From assembly GCF_021398735.1 (NCBI RefSeq), contig NZ_CP090349.1, positions 5,640,001 to 5,704,000 on the forward strand: a stretch of DNA of 64,000 nucleotides, read 5' to 3'. The notes under the pieces were generated by a model that did not search any database, was not told the origin of the DNA, and saw only the letters and a list, made by a program, of their open reading frames with translations. This stretch comes from Methylobacterium oryzae (GTDB lineage Bacteria; Pseudomonadota; Alphaproteobacteria; Rhizobiales; Beijerinckiaceae). The translations under genes and the position numbers were made by a program. Of this stretch, positions 45,268 to 54,652 are shown in pieces (position 1 is the stretch's first letter; every line of letters starts with the position of its first letter).

Positions 45268-47196
45268 ATGGCCCTCGTGAAGAAAGCCGCCCTGTCGGGA
45301 TCGCACGCGCAGGTCCGGAAGGGCGAGCCGGCCAGTCTGAGCCAGCTCGGGCGCCTCAACGAGGAGAGCCGGCGCAAGGCCCGGACCTTCGCCAAGCAGC
45401 AGAAGGCGGCGGAGCGCATCGCGGCGGCGACAACCCAGCTCGCCAGCGGCGTCGCCGAGGCCTCGTCGGCGGCCGAGGAGCTGCGCAAGGCGATGGAGCA
45501 GATCGCCGCCGGCGCCGAGGAGGCGGCCGGGGCCTCCGAGCAGTCGCAGCGCGCCGTCACGACCGTGTCGGAGGTAATCGGCACCGCCCGCACCGAGGCC
45601 GAGACCTCGCGCCAGAAATCGGAGGCGCTCCAGGGACTCATCGCCGGCGTGAGCCAGCAGATCCGGCTCAGCGTCGGCTCGATCGCCACGGCGGCCGAGC
45701 GTCAGGCGGCCTCGGTCACGCTGATCGTCGAGCTGGAGCGGCAGGCGGCCAATATCGGCGACATCGTCCGCGCCGTCGCTCGCATCGCCGACCAGACCAA
45801 TCTCCTGGCCCTGAACGCCGCCATCGAGGCGGCCCGGGCCGGCCAGCACGGCAAGGGCTTCGCGGTGGTCGCCGACGAGGTCCGCACCTTGGCGGAGACC
45901 TCCGAGCGCAGCGCCCAGGAGATCCAGGCGCTGATCGGCCGGATCCAGGAAGACGTGAAGGTCATCGCCGAGGGCATCAACCGCGCGGCCGAGGGCGCGC
46001 GCCAAGAGGTCGCGCGGGGCGAGACGATCACCGCCCAGCTCGAGGCGGTGCGGCAGGCCATGGTCGAGATCATGCGCGGCGCCGAGACCATCGCCCGGGT
46101 GGCCGTCGAGTCTGAGAAGGCCGCGGTCGAGGCGCAGAAGGGGTCCGAGCTGATCGCGGCGGCGGCCGAGGAGCAATCCTCCGCCTGCCAGCAATCGCTC
46201 AAGACCATCGAGCAGCAGACCACCGCCCTCGGGGAGAGCGAGCAGGCTGCCACCGAGCTCGCGACCCTGGCGGACGAGCTGAAGAACGCCACCGACGTCG
46301 GCAAGAGCGCCGAGGAGGTCGCCTCGGCGGCCGAGGAGCTGTCCTCGGCGGTGGAGGAGATCAACCGGGCCGCCGCGCAGATCACCACGGCGCTCGACCA
46401 GATCGACCGGGGCGCCCAGCAGCAGACGGCAGCCGCGCAGCAATCGGCCGCCGCGATCGCGCAGATCGAGAAGGGAGCGCTCCTCGCCCAGGACAGCGCC
46501 CGCGACGCCCTGGAGAAGGGCGGCCTGATCACGAGCCAGCTTCAGGAGAACCGGGCCGCGGTAGACGGACTGGTCGCGGGCGTCGGCAATGCCCTCGCGG
46601 AGACCGACCGGAGCCGAGAGCAGATCAACGCCCTGGAGCAGGTGAGCCGGAAGATCGACAAGATCGTCGACGCGATCACCACGGTGGCGATCCAGACCAA
46701 CATGCTGGCGGTGAACGGCTCGATCGAGGCGGCCCGGGCCGGCGAGTTCGGCAAAGGCTTCATGGTGGTCTCCACCGACATCCGCAACCTCGCCCGGGAT
46801 TCCTCGGAGAACGCGGAGCGGATCAAGGACCTCGTGAAGGCGATCCAGGACCAGATCGTGGTGGTGCGCCGGGACCTGGAGGCGATCTCCGCGGCGGCCG
46901 CCGCCGAGGTCGAGAAGAACCGGGCGATCACCCGCGACCTCGAGACCACCGCCGACGACATGGGCGTGGTGCTCGACGGCAACCGGCAGATCCTCCAGGG
47001 CGCCGACCTGATCATCCGCAACGTCGAGGAGGCGAAGCGCGGCGTCGACCAGATCGCCACGGCGGCCCGCCAGGGCGGCCAGGCGGTGAACGAGGCGCAG
47101 CAGGCCGCCCGCGAGCAGGCGAACGGCGCGGAGGAACTCGCCGCCGCCATCGAGGAGGTCGCGTCGCTGGCCGACGAACTCCAGAACCAGGACTGA
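45268..47196 (+). CDS. Soluble chemoreceptor with two MCP signalling tips
   Basis: A 642-residue coiled-coil protein without membrane segment, signal peptide or HAMP domain. It has two full MCP hairpin tips: [17 protein letters not shown] at 176-192 and [17 protein letters not shown] at 476-492, exactly 300 residues apart. The regions between are Ala/Glu-rich helices, so the protein is probably a double-length dimer or a chain of two receptor hairpins. It would bind CheA/CheW in the cytoplasm. The ATG at 45268 follows GTGAAGGAAA; the frame could start earlier, but not within a good site. It leads the operon; no sensory domain is visible. Confidence 0.9.
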   Translation: MALVKKAALSGSHAQVRKGEPASLSQLGRLNEESRRKARTFAKQQKAAERIAAATTQLASGVAEASSAAEELRKAMEQIAAGAEEAAGASEQSQRAVTTVSEVIGTARTEAETSRQKSEALQGLIAGVSQQIRLSVGSIATAAERQAASVTLIVELERQAANIGDIVRAVARIADQTNLLALNAAIEAARAGQHGKGFAVVADEVRTLAETSERSAQEIQALIGRIQEDVKVIAEGINRAAEGARQEVARGETITAQLEAVRQAMVEIMRGAETIARVAVESEKAAVEAQKGSELIAAAAEEQSSACQQSLKTIEQQTTALGESEQAATELATLADELKNATDVGKSAEEVASAAEELSSAVEEINRAAAQITTALDQIDRGAQQQTAAAQQSAAAIAQIEKGALLAQDSARDALEKGGLITSQLQENRAAVDGLVAGVGNALAETDRSREQINALEQVSRKIDKIVDAITTVAIQTNMLAVNGSIEAARAGEFGKGFMVVSTDIRNLARDSSENAERIKDLVKAIQDQIVVVRRDLEAISAAAAAEVEKNRAITRDLETTADDMGVVLDGNRQILQGADLIIRNVEEAKRGVDQIATAARQGGQAVNEAQQAAREQANGAEELAAAIEEVASLADELQNQD

Positions 47197-47250
47197 GACG
47201 CGCCCGGCCGGGACGGCCCCACCCGAATCCTGCTCAGCCCGGAGCCCGCC

Positions 47251-48834
47251 ATGTCCAACGACGCCTCAGCCTCGGCCGCGACCGACCGGTCGGAGACCGC
47301 CTCCGCGCTCCAGTTCGTGACCTTCCACGTCGCCCGCGAGACCTACGCGGTGCCCCTCGCGGAGGTGCAGGAGATCATCCGCCTGCCCGACATGGTCGAC
47401 GTTCCCCTGGCACCCCCCGCCCTGGTGGGACTGGCCAACCTGCGCGGCTCGGTCCTGCCGGTGGCGAGCCTGCGGCGGCTGTTCGAGCTGCCCGACCGGG
47501 TCCACGACGACGCCGCCCGGGTGGTCGTGGTCGGCCAGGGGTCCGGCGACGGCGGCGGCGCTGGCGGGACCTCCGGCTTCGTGGTCGACCGGATGGCGAG
47601 CGTGATCACCGCCGAGCCCGGGGAGATCGAGGGGACTGACGGCCTCACCGCCACCGCGGCGACCGAGCTGCTCGCGGGCGTGATCAAGCGGCCGGCCGGC
47701 ATCGTGCTGATCATCGATCTCGGGCGCCTGCTGCAGCGCAGCGGGTCCGTGCGCGCCGGCGCAGAGGGCGGGTCGGGCGGACGGAACGCGGTCGGGCCGA
47801 TCGAGGCCGGCGGCGCGGCCTCGGCGCGGCCGGAGGGCGAGGCCGGGCTCTCCGACGAGATCCAGCTCGTGTCCTTCGAGCTCGCGGGCCAGGAATACGC
47901 CCTGCCGATCGAGCAGGTGCAGGAGATCGTCCAGGTCCCCGACCGCGTCAGCGAGCTGCCGAAGGCCGAGCGCCACGTCATCGGTGTGATCAACCTGCGC
48001 GACCGGTTGCTGCCCCTGGTCAGCCTGCGGGCGCTGTTCGGGCTGCCGGGCGTGCCCCTGGGAGAGCAGAACCGGATCGTGGTGGTCGCCTCCCGGGAAG
48101 CCGCCGGCTCCGTCGGCATCGTCACCGACACGGTGAAGGAGGTGCTGCGGGTGCCCCGCGCGGTGGTCGACCCGCTGCCCGACCTGCTCGCGCAGGGCGA
48201 CGCGCTGCGCGAGGTCGAGGCGATCTGCCGGCTCGGCGGCGGCAGGCGGCTGGTCTCGATCCTGTCGGCCGCCCGCCTGTTCGCCACCACCGGGATCGCC
48301 GGCGGCCTCGCCGGCCTCGGAGCCGCAGAGGAGGGACCCGTGCAGGAACGTCAGACCGCGACCGCGCCGACGCGCGCCGACGAGGAGGAGCAGTTCGTCG
48401 TCTTCCGCCTGGCGGACGAGGAGTACGGCGTGCCGATCGACGCCGTGCACGAGATCGTCCGCGTCCCCGAGCAGCTCACCCACGTGCCGCGGACGCCCGG
48501 CTTCATTGAGGGCATCGTCAACCTGCGGGGGGCGGTGCTGCCGGTGGTCGACCAGCGCCGCCGCTTCCGGCTCCCGGAGGCCGCGCGCAACGACCGCCAG
48601 CGCATCATGGTCTTCGCGATCGCGGGGGTGCGGACCGGCTTCATCGTCGACTCGGTCTCGGAGGTCCTGAAGATCCCCCGCTCGGCCATCGTGCCGGCGC
48701 CGGACCTCGCGCAGGACGAAGACAGCGCCGTGGAGTGGGTCGCCAACCTCGCCGCCGCCAAGCGGATCATCCTGATGGTGAACGTCGACCGGCTCCTCAG
48801 CCGGCACGAGGTCGCGGATCTGCAGGCGGCCTGA
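47251..48834 (+). CDS. CheW protein with three tandem CheW domains
   Basis: A 527-residue coupling protein made of three CheW domains: about 20-167, 203-352 and 376-520. Each has the LVSFELAGQEYALPI-type start, the E-I-V/I-x-x-P-D motif (IIRLPDMVDVP, IVQVPDRVSELP, IVRVPEQLTHVP) and GLANLRGSVLP-like strand. CheW links receptors to CheA. Three domains in one chain would let one CheW tie several receptors or CheAs together. Gap to the receptor gene is 54 bases. Confidence 0.93.
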   Translation: MSNDASASAATDRSETASALQFVTFHVARETYAVPLAEVQEIIRLPDMVDVPLAPPALVGLANLRGSVLPVASLRRLFELPDRVHDDAARVVVVGQGSGDGGGAGGTSGFVVDRMASVITAEPGEIEGTDGLTATAATELLAGVIKRPAGIVLIIDLGRLLQRSGSVRAGAEGGSGGRNAVGPIEAGGAASARPEGEAGLSDEIQLVSFELAGQEYALPIEQVQEIVQVPDRVSELPKAERHVIGVINLRDRLLPLVSLRALFGLPGVPLGEQNRIVVVASREAAGSVGIVTDTVKEVLRVPRAVVDPLPDLLAQGDALREVEAICRLGGGRRLVSILSAARLFATTGIAGGLAGLGAAEEGPVQERQTATAPTRADEEEQFVVFRLADEEYGVPIDAVHEIVRVPEQLTHVPRTPGFIEGIVNLRGAVLPVVDQRRRFRLPEAARNDRQRIMVFAIAGVRTGFIVDSVSEVLKIPRSAIVPAPDLAQDEDSAVEWVANLAAAKRIILMVNVDRLLSRHEVADLQAA

Positions 48835-48884
48835 GCCGCCGTCTCCGGGCCCGGTCCGAGGCCGCTCCTGCCACGCAACCCGCC

Positions 48885-49940
48885 ATGCCCAAGCTCCTGA
48901 TCGTCGACGACTCCGCTCTGATGCGCAAACACCTTCGCCTGATCTTCGAGGAGACGGGCCAGTTCGAGGTGCGCACGGCGCGCAACGGCCGCGACGCCCT
49001 GGACCAGATCGACAGCTTCGAGCCCGACGTGGTCACCCTCGACATCAACATGCCCGAGATGGACGGACTCACCTGCCTCGGCGAGATCATGGCGGCGCGC
49101 CCGCGCCCGGTGGTCATGGTCTCGTCGCTGACCCGCGAGAGCGCCGCCGTGACCCTGGAGGCGATGCAGCTCGGCGCCGTCGATTACGTGGAGAAGCCCG
49201 GCGGCACCGTCTCCCTCAACATCGGCGAGGTCCGGGACGAGATGGTCGCCAAGGTCCGCGTCGCGGCCCGGGCCAAGCCCGGCCGCGCCCGCGGCCTCCT
49301 CGACCGGGTCCGGCGCGGGCGCGGCGAGATCGCGAAGCGCCGCCCGGCGCCCCGGACCGCGGCCCGCGTGGAGGGCTGCGTCCTGATCGGCGTGTCGACC
49401 GGGGGACCGCGGACGCTGGAGGAGATCCTGCCGGAGCTTCCGGCCGACCTGCCCTGGCCGGTCGTGATCGCCCAGCACATGCCGGGCTCCTTCACGGGGG
49501 CCTTCGCCCAGCGCCTGGACCGCCTCTGCGCCCTGGGGGTGGTGGAGGTGACCGCCCCGGTCCCCCTCGCGGCGGGCCGCGTCTACATCGGCCGGGGCGA
49601 CGCCGACGTGGTGATCGAGCGCCGGCTCGGCCGGCTCGCGGTCGCCACCGTCCCGAGCGACCCGGCCCTGCGCTGGCACCCCAGCGTCGACCGCCTCGTC
49701 CGCAGCGCCCGGGATCACCTGCTGCCCGAAGCCCTGATCGGCGTCGAACTCACCGGCATGGGCGACGACGGCGCCGCCGCCCTGGCGGCCCTGCGGGCTG
49801 CCGGCGGCCGCACCATCGCGGAGGCCGAGTCGAGCGCCGTCGTGTTCGGCATGCCGGCCGAGCTGATCCGCCTCGGCGGCGCGACCCTGACGCTGCCCGC
49901 CCGCTCCATCCCGGCCCAGCTCGTCGGCTGGCTGTCCTGA
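48885..49940 (+). CDS. cheB: Chemotaxis methylesterase/response regulator CheB
   Basis: A 351-residue CheB with an N-terminal receiver domain (1-115, acceptor Asp53 in TLDINMPEMDG) and a C-terminal methylesterase domain (about 160-350). The catalytic triad is Ser171 in GVSTGGPRT, His198 in AQHMPGSF and Asp294 in GMGDDGAAA. It removes methyl groups from receptors when phosphorylated by CheA. The ATG lies 50 bases after the cheW stop. Confidence 0.95.
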   Translation: MPKLLIVDDSALMRKHLRLIFEETGQFEVRTARNGRDALDQIDSFEPDVVTLDINMPEMDGLTCLGEIMAARPRPVVMVSSLTRESAAVTLEAMQLGAVDYVEKPGGTVSLNIGEVRDEMVAKVRVAARAKPGRARGLLDRVRRGRGEIAKRRPAPRTAARVEGCVLIGVSTGGPRTLEEILPELPADLPWPVVIAQHMPGSFTGAFAQRLDRLCALGVVEVTAPVPLAAGRVYIGRGDADVVIERRLGRLAVATVPSDPALRWHPSVDRLVRSARDHLLPEALIGVELTGMGDDGAAALAALRAAGGRTIAEAESSAVVFGMPAELIRLGGATLTLPARSIPAQLVGWLS

Positions 49941-49959
49941 GATCGACACCGAGACTGCC

Positions 49960-50559
49960 ATGGCCCTGGTCCGCAAGCACCCCGCCCTCCCCGCGCCGGC
50001 GGAAGCCCTGGAGGATCCCCGGATCGCCCTGGAGGGCCCGACGGCCGCCGGGCGCCGCGACGCGGCCCATCGCCTGGCCGCCGATCCCGACGCCGCCGGC
50101 CTGCTGGCCGACCGCCTCGGCCGCGAGGCGGACCGGAGCGTCGGCGAGGCGATCCTCGGCGCCCTCGGCCGCATCGGCACCCCGGCGGCGGCCGAGCGCC
50201 TGTTCGGCCTGCTGGGCTCGGAGGACGTCTGGTTGCGCAACGCCGCGATCGAGACGCTGCAGGAGATGGACGCGGCGGTGCTCGGCGCCCTCGAGCGGGC
50301 CCTCGCCGATCCCGACAGCGACCGCCGGATCTTCGCGGTGAACGTGCTGGTCTCCCTGCGCCACCCGGCGGCCGCGACCTACGCCCGCCGGGTCCTGGCC
50401 GAGGACGGGCACGTCAACGTCTGCGCCGCCGCCCTCGACGTGCTCGCCGAGATCGGCACGCCCGAGATGGTGCCGGAGATCGAGGCCGCCGCCGCCCGCT
50501 TCCCCGACGCGCCGTTCCTGCGCTTCGCGGCCAGGGCCGCCTGCCGCCGCATCACCTGA
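49960..50559 (+). CDS. HEAT-repeat protein in chemosensory operon
   Basis: A 199-residue all-helical protein with HEAT-like repeats, for example VGEAILGALGRIGTPAAAERL, VWLRNAAIETLQEMDA and VNVCAAALDVLAEIGTPEM. It has no catalytic motif. It lies between cheB and cheR with 12-19 base gaps, so it is co-transcribed and probably a protein-interaction part of this pathway. HEAT-repeat proteins are found in some other non-flagellar chemosensory operons. Confidence 0.8.
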   Translation: MALVRKHPALPAPAEALEDPRIALEGPTAAGRRDAAHRLAADPDAAGLLADRLGREADRSVGEAILGALGRIGTPAAAERLFGLLGSEDVWLRNAAIETLQEMDAAVLGALERALADPDSDRRIFAVNVLVSLRHPAAATYARRVLAEDGHVNVCAAALDVLAEIGTPEMVPEIEAAAARFPDAPFLRFAARAACRRIT

Positions 50560-50571
50560 CCGGCGGCCGGC

Positions 50572-51435
50572 ATGACCGCACCGTTCCCGCCGCCGACGCC
50601 CGTCGTCACCGATGCCGACTTCGTCCGCTTCCGCGACTTCTTCTACCGCAAGACCGGCATCATGTTCGCCGACAACAAGCGCTACTTCGTCGACAAGCGC
50701 CTGCAGGAGCGGATGCTCGCGAGCGCGCTGCCGGTTTTCCGCGACTACTTCAACACCCTGCGATTCCAGGCCAGCGGCCAGGAGTTCCAGACGCTCGTCA
50801 ACCTGATGACCGTCAACGAGACCTACTTCTACCGCGAGGAGTACCAGTTCCGCTGCCTCGTCCGGTCGATCCTCCCGGAGGTCACCCGGCGCAAGCGGCC
50901 GGGCGAGCCGGTGCGGATCTGGTCGGTGCCCTGCTCGACCGGCGAGGAGCCCTACTCGATCGCCTTCCAGCTCCTCGACACGTGGCCGGAGGTCGACCGG
51001 TACGACATCGAGATCGTCGCCTCGGACATCGACACCGCCGTGCTCGACCAAGCCAAGCGCGGCCTCTACGGCGACCGCGCGGTCCAGCACGTCCCCCGGG
51101 CGACCCTGGAGCGCTACACCCGGCGGGTGCAGGGCGCCCACGAGGTGATCCCGGACATCCGCGAGTCGATCGCCTTCGCGCGGGTCAACCTCTCGGACCC
51201 GCTCTCGACCCGGCAGTTCCGCGGCTTCGACGTCGTGTTCTGCCGCAACCTGCTGATCTACTTCGACGACGCGTCCCGCCGCGGCGCCGCCCAGACGCTC
51301 TACGAGGCGCTCGATCCCGGTGGCTTCGTCTGCCTCGGCCATTCCGAGTCGATGAGCCGGATCTCCGCGCTGTTCGACCTCCGGAAGTTCGCGGAGGCGA
51401 TCGTCTACCAGAAGCCCCTGAGCGCGGAGGCCTGA
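50572..51435 (+). CDS. cheR: Chemotaxis protein methyltransferase CheR
   Basis: A 287-residue CheR that methylates receptor glutamates with SAM. The N-terminal helical domain (about 8-85, VNETYFYREEYQF) and SAM domain (about 95-285, RIWSVPCSTGEEPYSIA and DVVFCRNLLIYFD) are both typical. The tail has no TPR or pentapeptide-binding extra. Confidence 0.94.
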   Translation: MTAPFPPPTPVVTDADFVRFRDFFYRKTGIMFADNKRYFVDKRLQERMLASALPVFRDYFNTLRFQASGQEFQTLVNLMTVNETYFYREEYQFRCLVRSILPEVTRRKRPGEPVRIWSVPCSTGEEPYSIAFQLLDTWPEVDRYDIEIVASDIDTAVLDQAKRGLYGDRAVQHVPRATLERYTRRVQGAHEVIPDIRESIAFARVNLSDPLSTRQFRGFDVVFCRNLLIYFDDASRRGAAQTLYEALDPGGFVCLGHSESMSRISALFDLRKFAEAIVYQKPLSAEA

Positions 51436-51436
51436 C

Positions 51437-51808
51437 ATGGCCAGGATCCTCGTCATCGACGACGCCACCACGGTGCGCCTGTACTACCGCGACGTGCTGG
51501 AAGAGGCCGGCTTCGCGGTCGAGGAGGCCGTGAACGGCTACGAGGGCCTGGAGAAGGCCGTCGCCGAGGGCTTCGACCTCGTCCTCGTCGACGTGAACAT
51601 GCCCAAGATGGACGGCTACGCCTTCCTGCGGCAGGGCCGGACCATGCCGGAGCTCCAGGCGGTGCCGGCCGTGATGATCTCCACGGAGAGCGCCGGCGCC
51701 GACCGCGCGCGGGCCTTCGCGGCGGGCGCCAACCTCTACCTCGTCAAGCCGGTGCGCCCGGACGCCCTCGTCGCGGTCGCCACCGTGATGGCCGGAGCCG
51801 CACCGTGA
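51437..51808 (+). CDS. cheY: CheY-like response regulator
   Basis: A 123-residue single receiver domain. The acceptor is Asp52 in VDVNMPKMDG, with acidic Asp8-Asp9 and conserved Thr/Lys (ISTESAG and YLVKPVRP). It lies one base after cheR and its stop overlaps the GTG start of cheA, so it is translationally tied to the kinase. Confidence 0.92.
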   Translation: MARILVIDDATTVRLYYRDVLEEAGFAVEEAVNGYEGLEKAVAEGFDLVLVDVNMPKMDGYAFLRQGRTMPELQAVPAVMISTESAGADRARAFAAGANLYLVKPVRPDALVAVATVMAGAAP

Positions 51809-54387
51809 CCAACGCCCTGCTCGCCCAGTTCATCCCCGAGGCCCGCGAGCTCCTGGAGCGCGCGGGGAGCGGCATGCTGGCCCTGGAGAAGTCGCCGGGC
51901 GCCGAATCCCTCGACGACGTCTTTCGGGCGGTGCACACCCTCAAGGGCACGTCCGGCCTGTTCGAGATCGCGCCGCTGACCCATCTGGTCCACGCGGCCG
52001 AGGACCTTCTGGTCGAGGTCCGGGCCGGTACGCTCGTCCTGGAACCCGCCATCGTGGACGGGCTCCTCGACAGCCTCGATCTGGTCGGCCACTGGATCGA
52101 CGTCCTGGAGAGCCGCGCGGTCCTGCCGGACGAGGCCGACGCCGTGATGGCGAGCCGGGTGACGGCCCTGCGGGCGTGGCTCCCCGCGGCGATCGAGGCC
52201 ACCGTCGCGCGGGCCGATTACGGGCCGCCGGACTGGCTCGCCGACCTCCCCGAGGCGGACCGGCAGGCCGCCTGGAGGCGCGCCGCGGCCTCGGGCGCCC
52301 CCCTGACCGTCTGGCACTACGAGCCCGACGAGACCTGCTTCTTCCGCGGCGACGACCCGGCCCATCTGGTGGCGCAGGCCCCGGGCCTCGTCGCGCTGCG
52401 GGTACGGCCGCGCGCCGCAACTCCGTCGCCGGAGACCTGCGATCCGGTGCTGAGCTGGCTCCGCTTCGAGGTTCTGTGCGTCGCCGACGCCGAGGCGGTC
52501 GCCGATCATCTGCGCTACGTCGCCGATCAGGTCCGGGTCGGCGCGATCCGGCCGGACGACCTGATCGTCCTGACCGGGACGGAGGATGAGGCCGAGGTGT
52601 TCGGCGACTTCGCCGCGCGGGCCGGGACGCTCCTCGCCGAGGACGCCCGGGCGGACCTCGCCGCCGCCGCCGCCGCCCTGCTGGGGATCGTCGGCGCCGG
52701 GACCCGGCAGGCCTGCGCCCTGCGCTGGATCGCGGCGCTGGCCGCCACGGCGGAGACCGAGACGCTGCGCCGCCTCGCCGCCGACCTCGGCGGCCCGCGG
52801 CCGGCCTCGGGTTCGCCGCCGACCGATCGGCCGCCCGCAGAGGCGCCCGCCCCGGACCTCGCCCTGCGCCAGCAGGCAGAGGCGATCCTCGCCGCGCAGG
52901 CCGAGATGCTGGCCGTGCCGACGGACCCGGCCGTCGCGGAGGGCCGGTTCGAGTCCGTGCGCACGGTGGTGCGGCGCTGCCTGCCGCATCTGGTGCCCGG
53001 CCGGGCCGCCGCCCTGGAAGCAGCCCTGGGCCGAGCGCGCGCGGGCGCCACCGAGACCCTCGGCGCCGTCCTCCGCGGCGTGGCGAGCGGCGCGGCCGCC
53101 GCACCGCCGATGCCGACACCCTCCGGAGATCCCGCGCCGCGGCCCACCGCGGCCCCGCCGCCGGCGACCGGGCCGCGCGATGCCCCGGAGGGATCCGGCC
53201 CCGACGCCAAGGGTCCGGCGCGCATGCTGCGGGTCGAGCAGGGCAAGGTCGACGCCCTGATGAACTTCGCGGCCGAGCTGACGGTCGCCAAGAACGGGCT
53301 CGCCTATCTCGCCGGACGCGTCGAGCAGGTCAGCGGCTCGCGCCAGCTCGGTCGGGAGATCAAGGAGCAGTACGCGGTCATCGACCGGATCGCCCAGAGC
53401 TTGCAGGTCGGCGTCATGGCGATCCGCATGATGCCGGTGAGCCAGGTTTTCCAGCGCTTCCCCCGGCTCGTCCGCGACATCACGCGCAAGCTCGGCAAGG
53501 AGGTCGAGCTGGTGATCCTGGGCGAGGAGACCGAGGCCGACAAGAACGTGCTGGAGAGCCTCGCCGACCCGCTGATCCACATGGTCCGCAACGCCCTCGA
53601 TCACGGCATCGAGACCCCCGCGATCCGGATCGCCGCCGGGAAGCCGGCGCGCGGCACCCTGCGGCTCGCGGCGCGGCAGGAGAACGACAACGTCATCATC
53701 GAGGTGGCCGATGACGGCCGCGGCATCGACCCGGAGGCGGTCCGCGAGAAGGCGCTGCGCAGCGGCCTGATCGGCCCGGATCAGGCCGCCCAGATGACCG
53801 CGGAGGATCTCGTCAACCTCGTCTTCGCGCCCGGCTTCTCGACGCGGGATCAGGTCTCGGACCTCTCGGGTCGGGGCGTCGGGATGGACGTCGTGCGCAG
53901 CGCGGTGCGCAGGGCGGGCGGCGACGTCTGGCTCGCGAGCCAGCCGGGCGCGGGCACCTGCGTGACCGTGCAGCTGCCCCTGACCATGGCGGTGACCCGC
54001 ATCGTCACCGTGGTGGCGCGGGGCCAGCAATACGGGGTCGCCATGGACGCGGTGGCCGAGACCGTGAAGGTTCCGCGGGACCAGATCCACCGGATCAAGC
54101 AGCGCGAGACCTTCGTCCTGCGAGACGCGATGATCCCCCTGATCCGGCTCGCCGACAGCCTGGGCCTCCCGGCGGCCTCGGACGCGCCGCCGGAGGAGGA
54201 GGCCGTCATGGTCGCCCGTGTCGGACGCGAGCGGGTCGGCATCGTGGTCGACGGCTTCCGCGAGCGCATGGAGGTCATCGTGCGGCCCCTCGACGGTCTC
54301 CTCGCCGGCCTCGCGGGCTTCTCCGGGACGGCGCTCCTCGGCGACGGAAGGGTTCTCCTCGTCCTCAACCTGTCGGATCTGCTCTGA
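51805..54387 (+). CDS. cheA: Chemotaxis histidine kinase CheA
   Basis: An 860-residue CheA. The Hpt domain has His44 in FRAVHTLKGTSG. A long middle region (about 130-470) contains an FFRGDDPAHL segment seen in some CheA linkers. The dimerisation domain starts near 473, the HATPase domain near 560 with HMVRNALDHGIE (about 591), DDGRGID (about 635) and GRGVGMDVV (about 690), and a CheW-like regulatory domain ends the protein (about 730-858). There is no receiver domain. It autophosphorylates on receptor signals and phosphorylates the CheY and CheB here. The GTG start overlaps cheY and the stop touches the next ATG. Confidence 0.95.
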   Translation: MTNALLAQFIPEARELLERAGSGMLALEKSPGAESLDDVFRAVHTLKGTSGLFEIAPLTHLVHAAEDLLVEVRAGTLVLEPAIVDGLLDSLDLVGHWIDVLESRAVLPDEADAVMASRVTALRAWLPAAIEATVARADYGPPDWLADLPEADRQAAWRRAAASGAPLTVWHYEPDETCFFRGDDPAHLVAQAPGLVALRVRPRAATPSPETCDPVLSWLRFEVLCVADAEAVADHLRYVADQVRVGAIRPDDLIVLTGTEDEAEVFGDFAARAGTLLAEDARADLAAAAAALLGIVGAGTRQACALRWIAALAATAETETLRRLAADLGGPRPASGSPPTDRPPAEAPAPDLALRQQAEAILAAQAEMLAVPTDPAVAEGRFESVRTVVRRCLPHLVPGRAAALEAALGRARAGATETLGAVLRGVASGAAAAPPMPTPSGDPAPRPTAAPPPATGPRDAPEGSGPDAKGPARMLRVEQGKVDALMNFAAELTVAKNGLAYLAGRVEQVSGSRQLGREIKEQYAVIDRIAQSLQVGVMAIRMMPVSQVFQRFPRLVRDITRKLGKEVELVILGEETEADKNVLESLADPLIHMVRNALDHGIETPAIRIAAGKPARGTLRLAARQENDNVIIEVADDGRGIDPEAVREKALRSGLIGPDQAAQMTAEDLVNLVFAPGFSTRDQVSDLSGRGVGMDVVRSAVRRAGGDVWLASQPGAGTCVTVQLPLTMAVTRIVTVVARGQQYGVAMDAVAETVKVPRDQIHRIKQRETFVLRDAMIPLIRLADSLGLPAASDAPPEEEAVMVARVGRERVGIVVDGFRERMEVIVRPLDGLLAGLAGFSGTALLGDGRVLLVLNLSDLL

Positions 54388-54652
54388 TGGCCCTCGAACA
54401 CAGCGGCGCCCGCATCCGGCTCTCGGGCCACTGCCCGGTCGAGGATGCCGAGCCGCTGCTCGATATCCTGCGCGCCACCCCGGAGGCCGTCGTCGACCTC
54501 ACCGGCGCGGCGTGGCTCCACACGGCGGTCCTCCAGGTGCTGATGGTCGCGGCACCCGCCCTCCGCGGCCGGCCGGAGCCGTGCCGGCGGCCTGCCTGGC
54601 CGCGCTGCCCGAGGCCGCCGCGGAAGGCGCCGCGGAGGCCGAGCGCGGATGA
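54387..54652 (+). pseudogene. STAS-like protein gene, apparently frameshifted
   Basis: The frame from ATG 54387 reads a STAS-like start (IRLSGHCPVEDAEPLLDIL, VVDLTGAAWLHTAVLQVL) to about residue 60, then turns into basic, non-coding-looking sequence. A different frame supplies a plausible end, AACLAALPEAAAEGAAEAE, with TGA at 54650-54652 overlapping the ParA start as ATGA. Rejoining the two frames by a -1 shift near 54567-54583 gives about 88 residues, the usual size of a STAS protein. This suggests a one-base deletion, or a sequencing error; no slippery heptamer is evident. Confidence 0.6.

Noticed and set aside
54567..54583. Programmed -1 frameshift in the STAS-like gene
   Set aside because: No slippery heptamer or evident downstream stimulatory structure; a deletion or sequence error is simpler.
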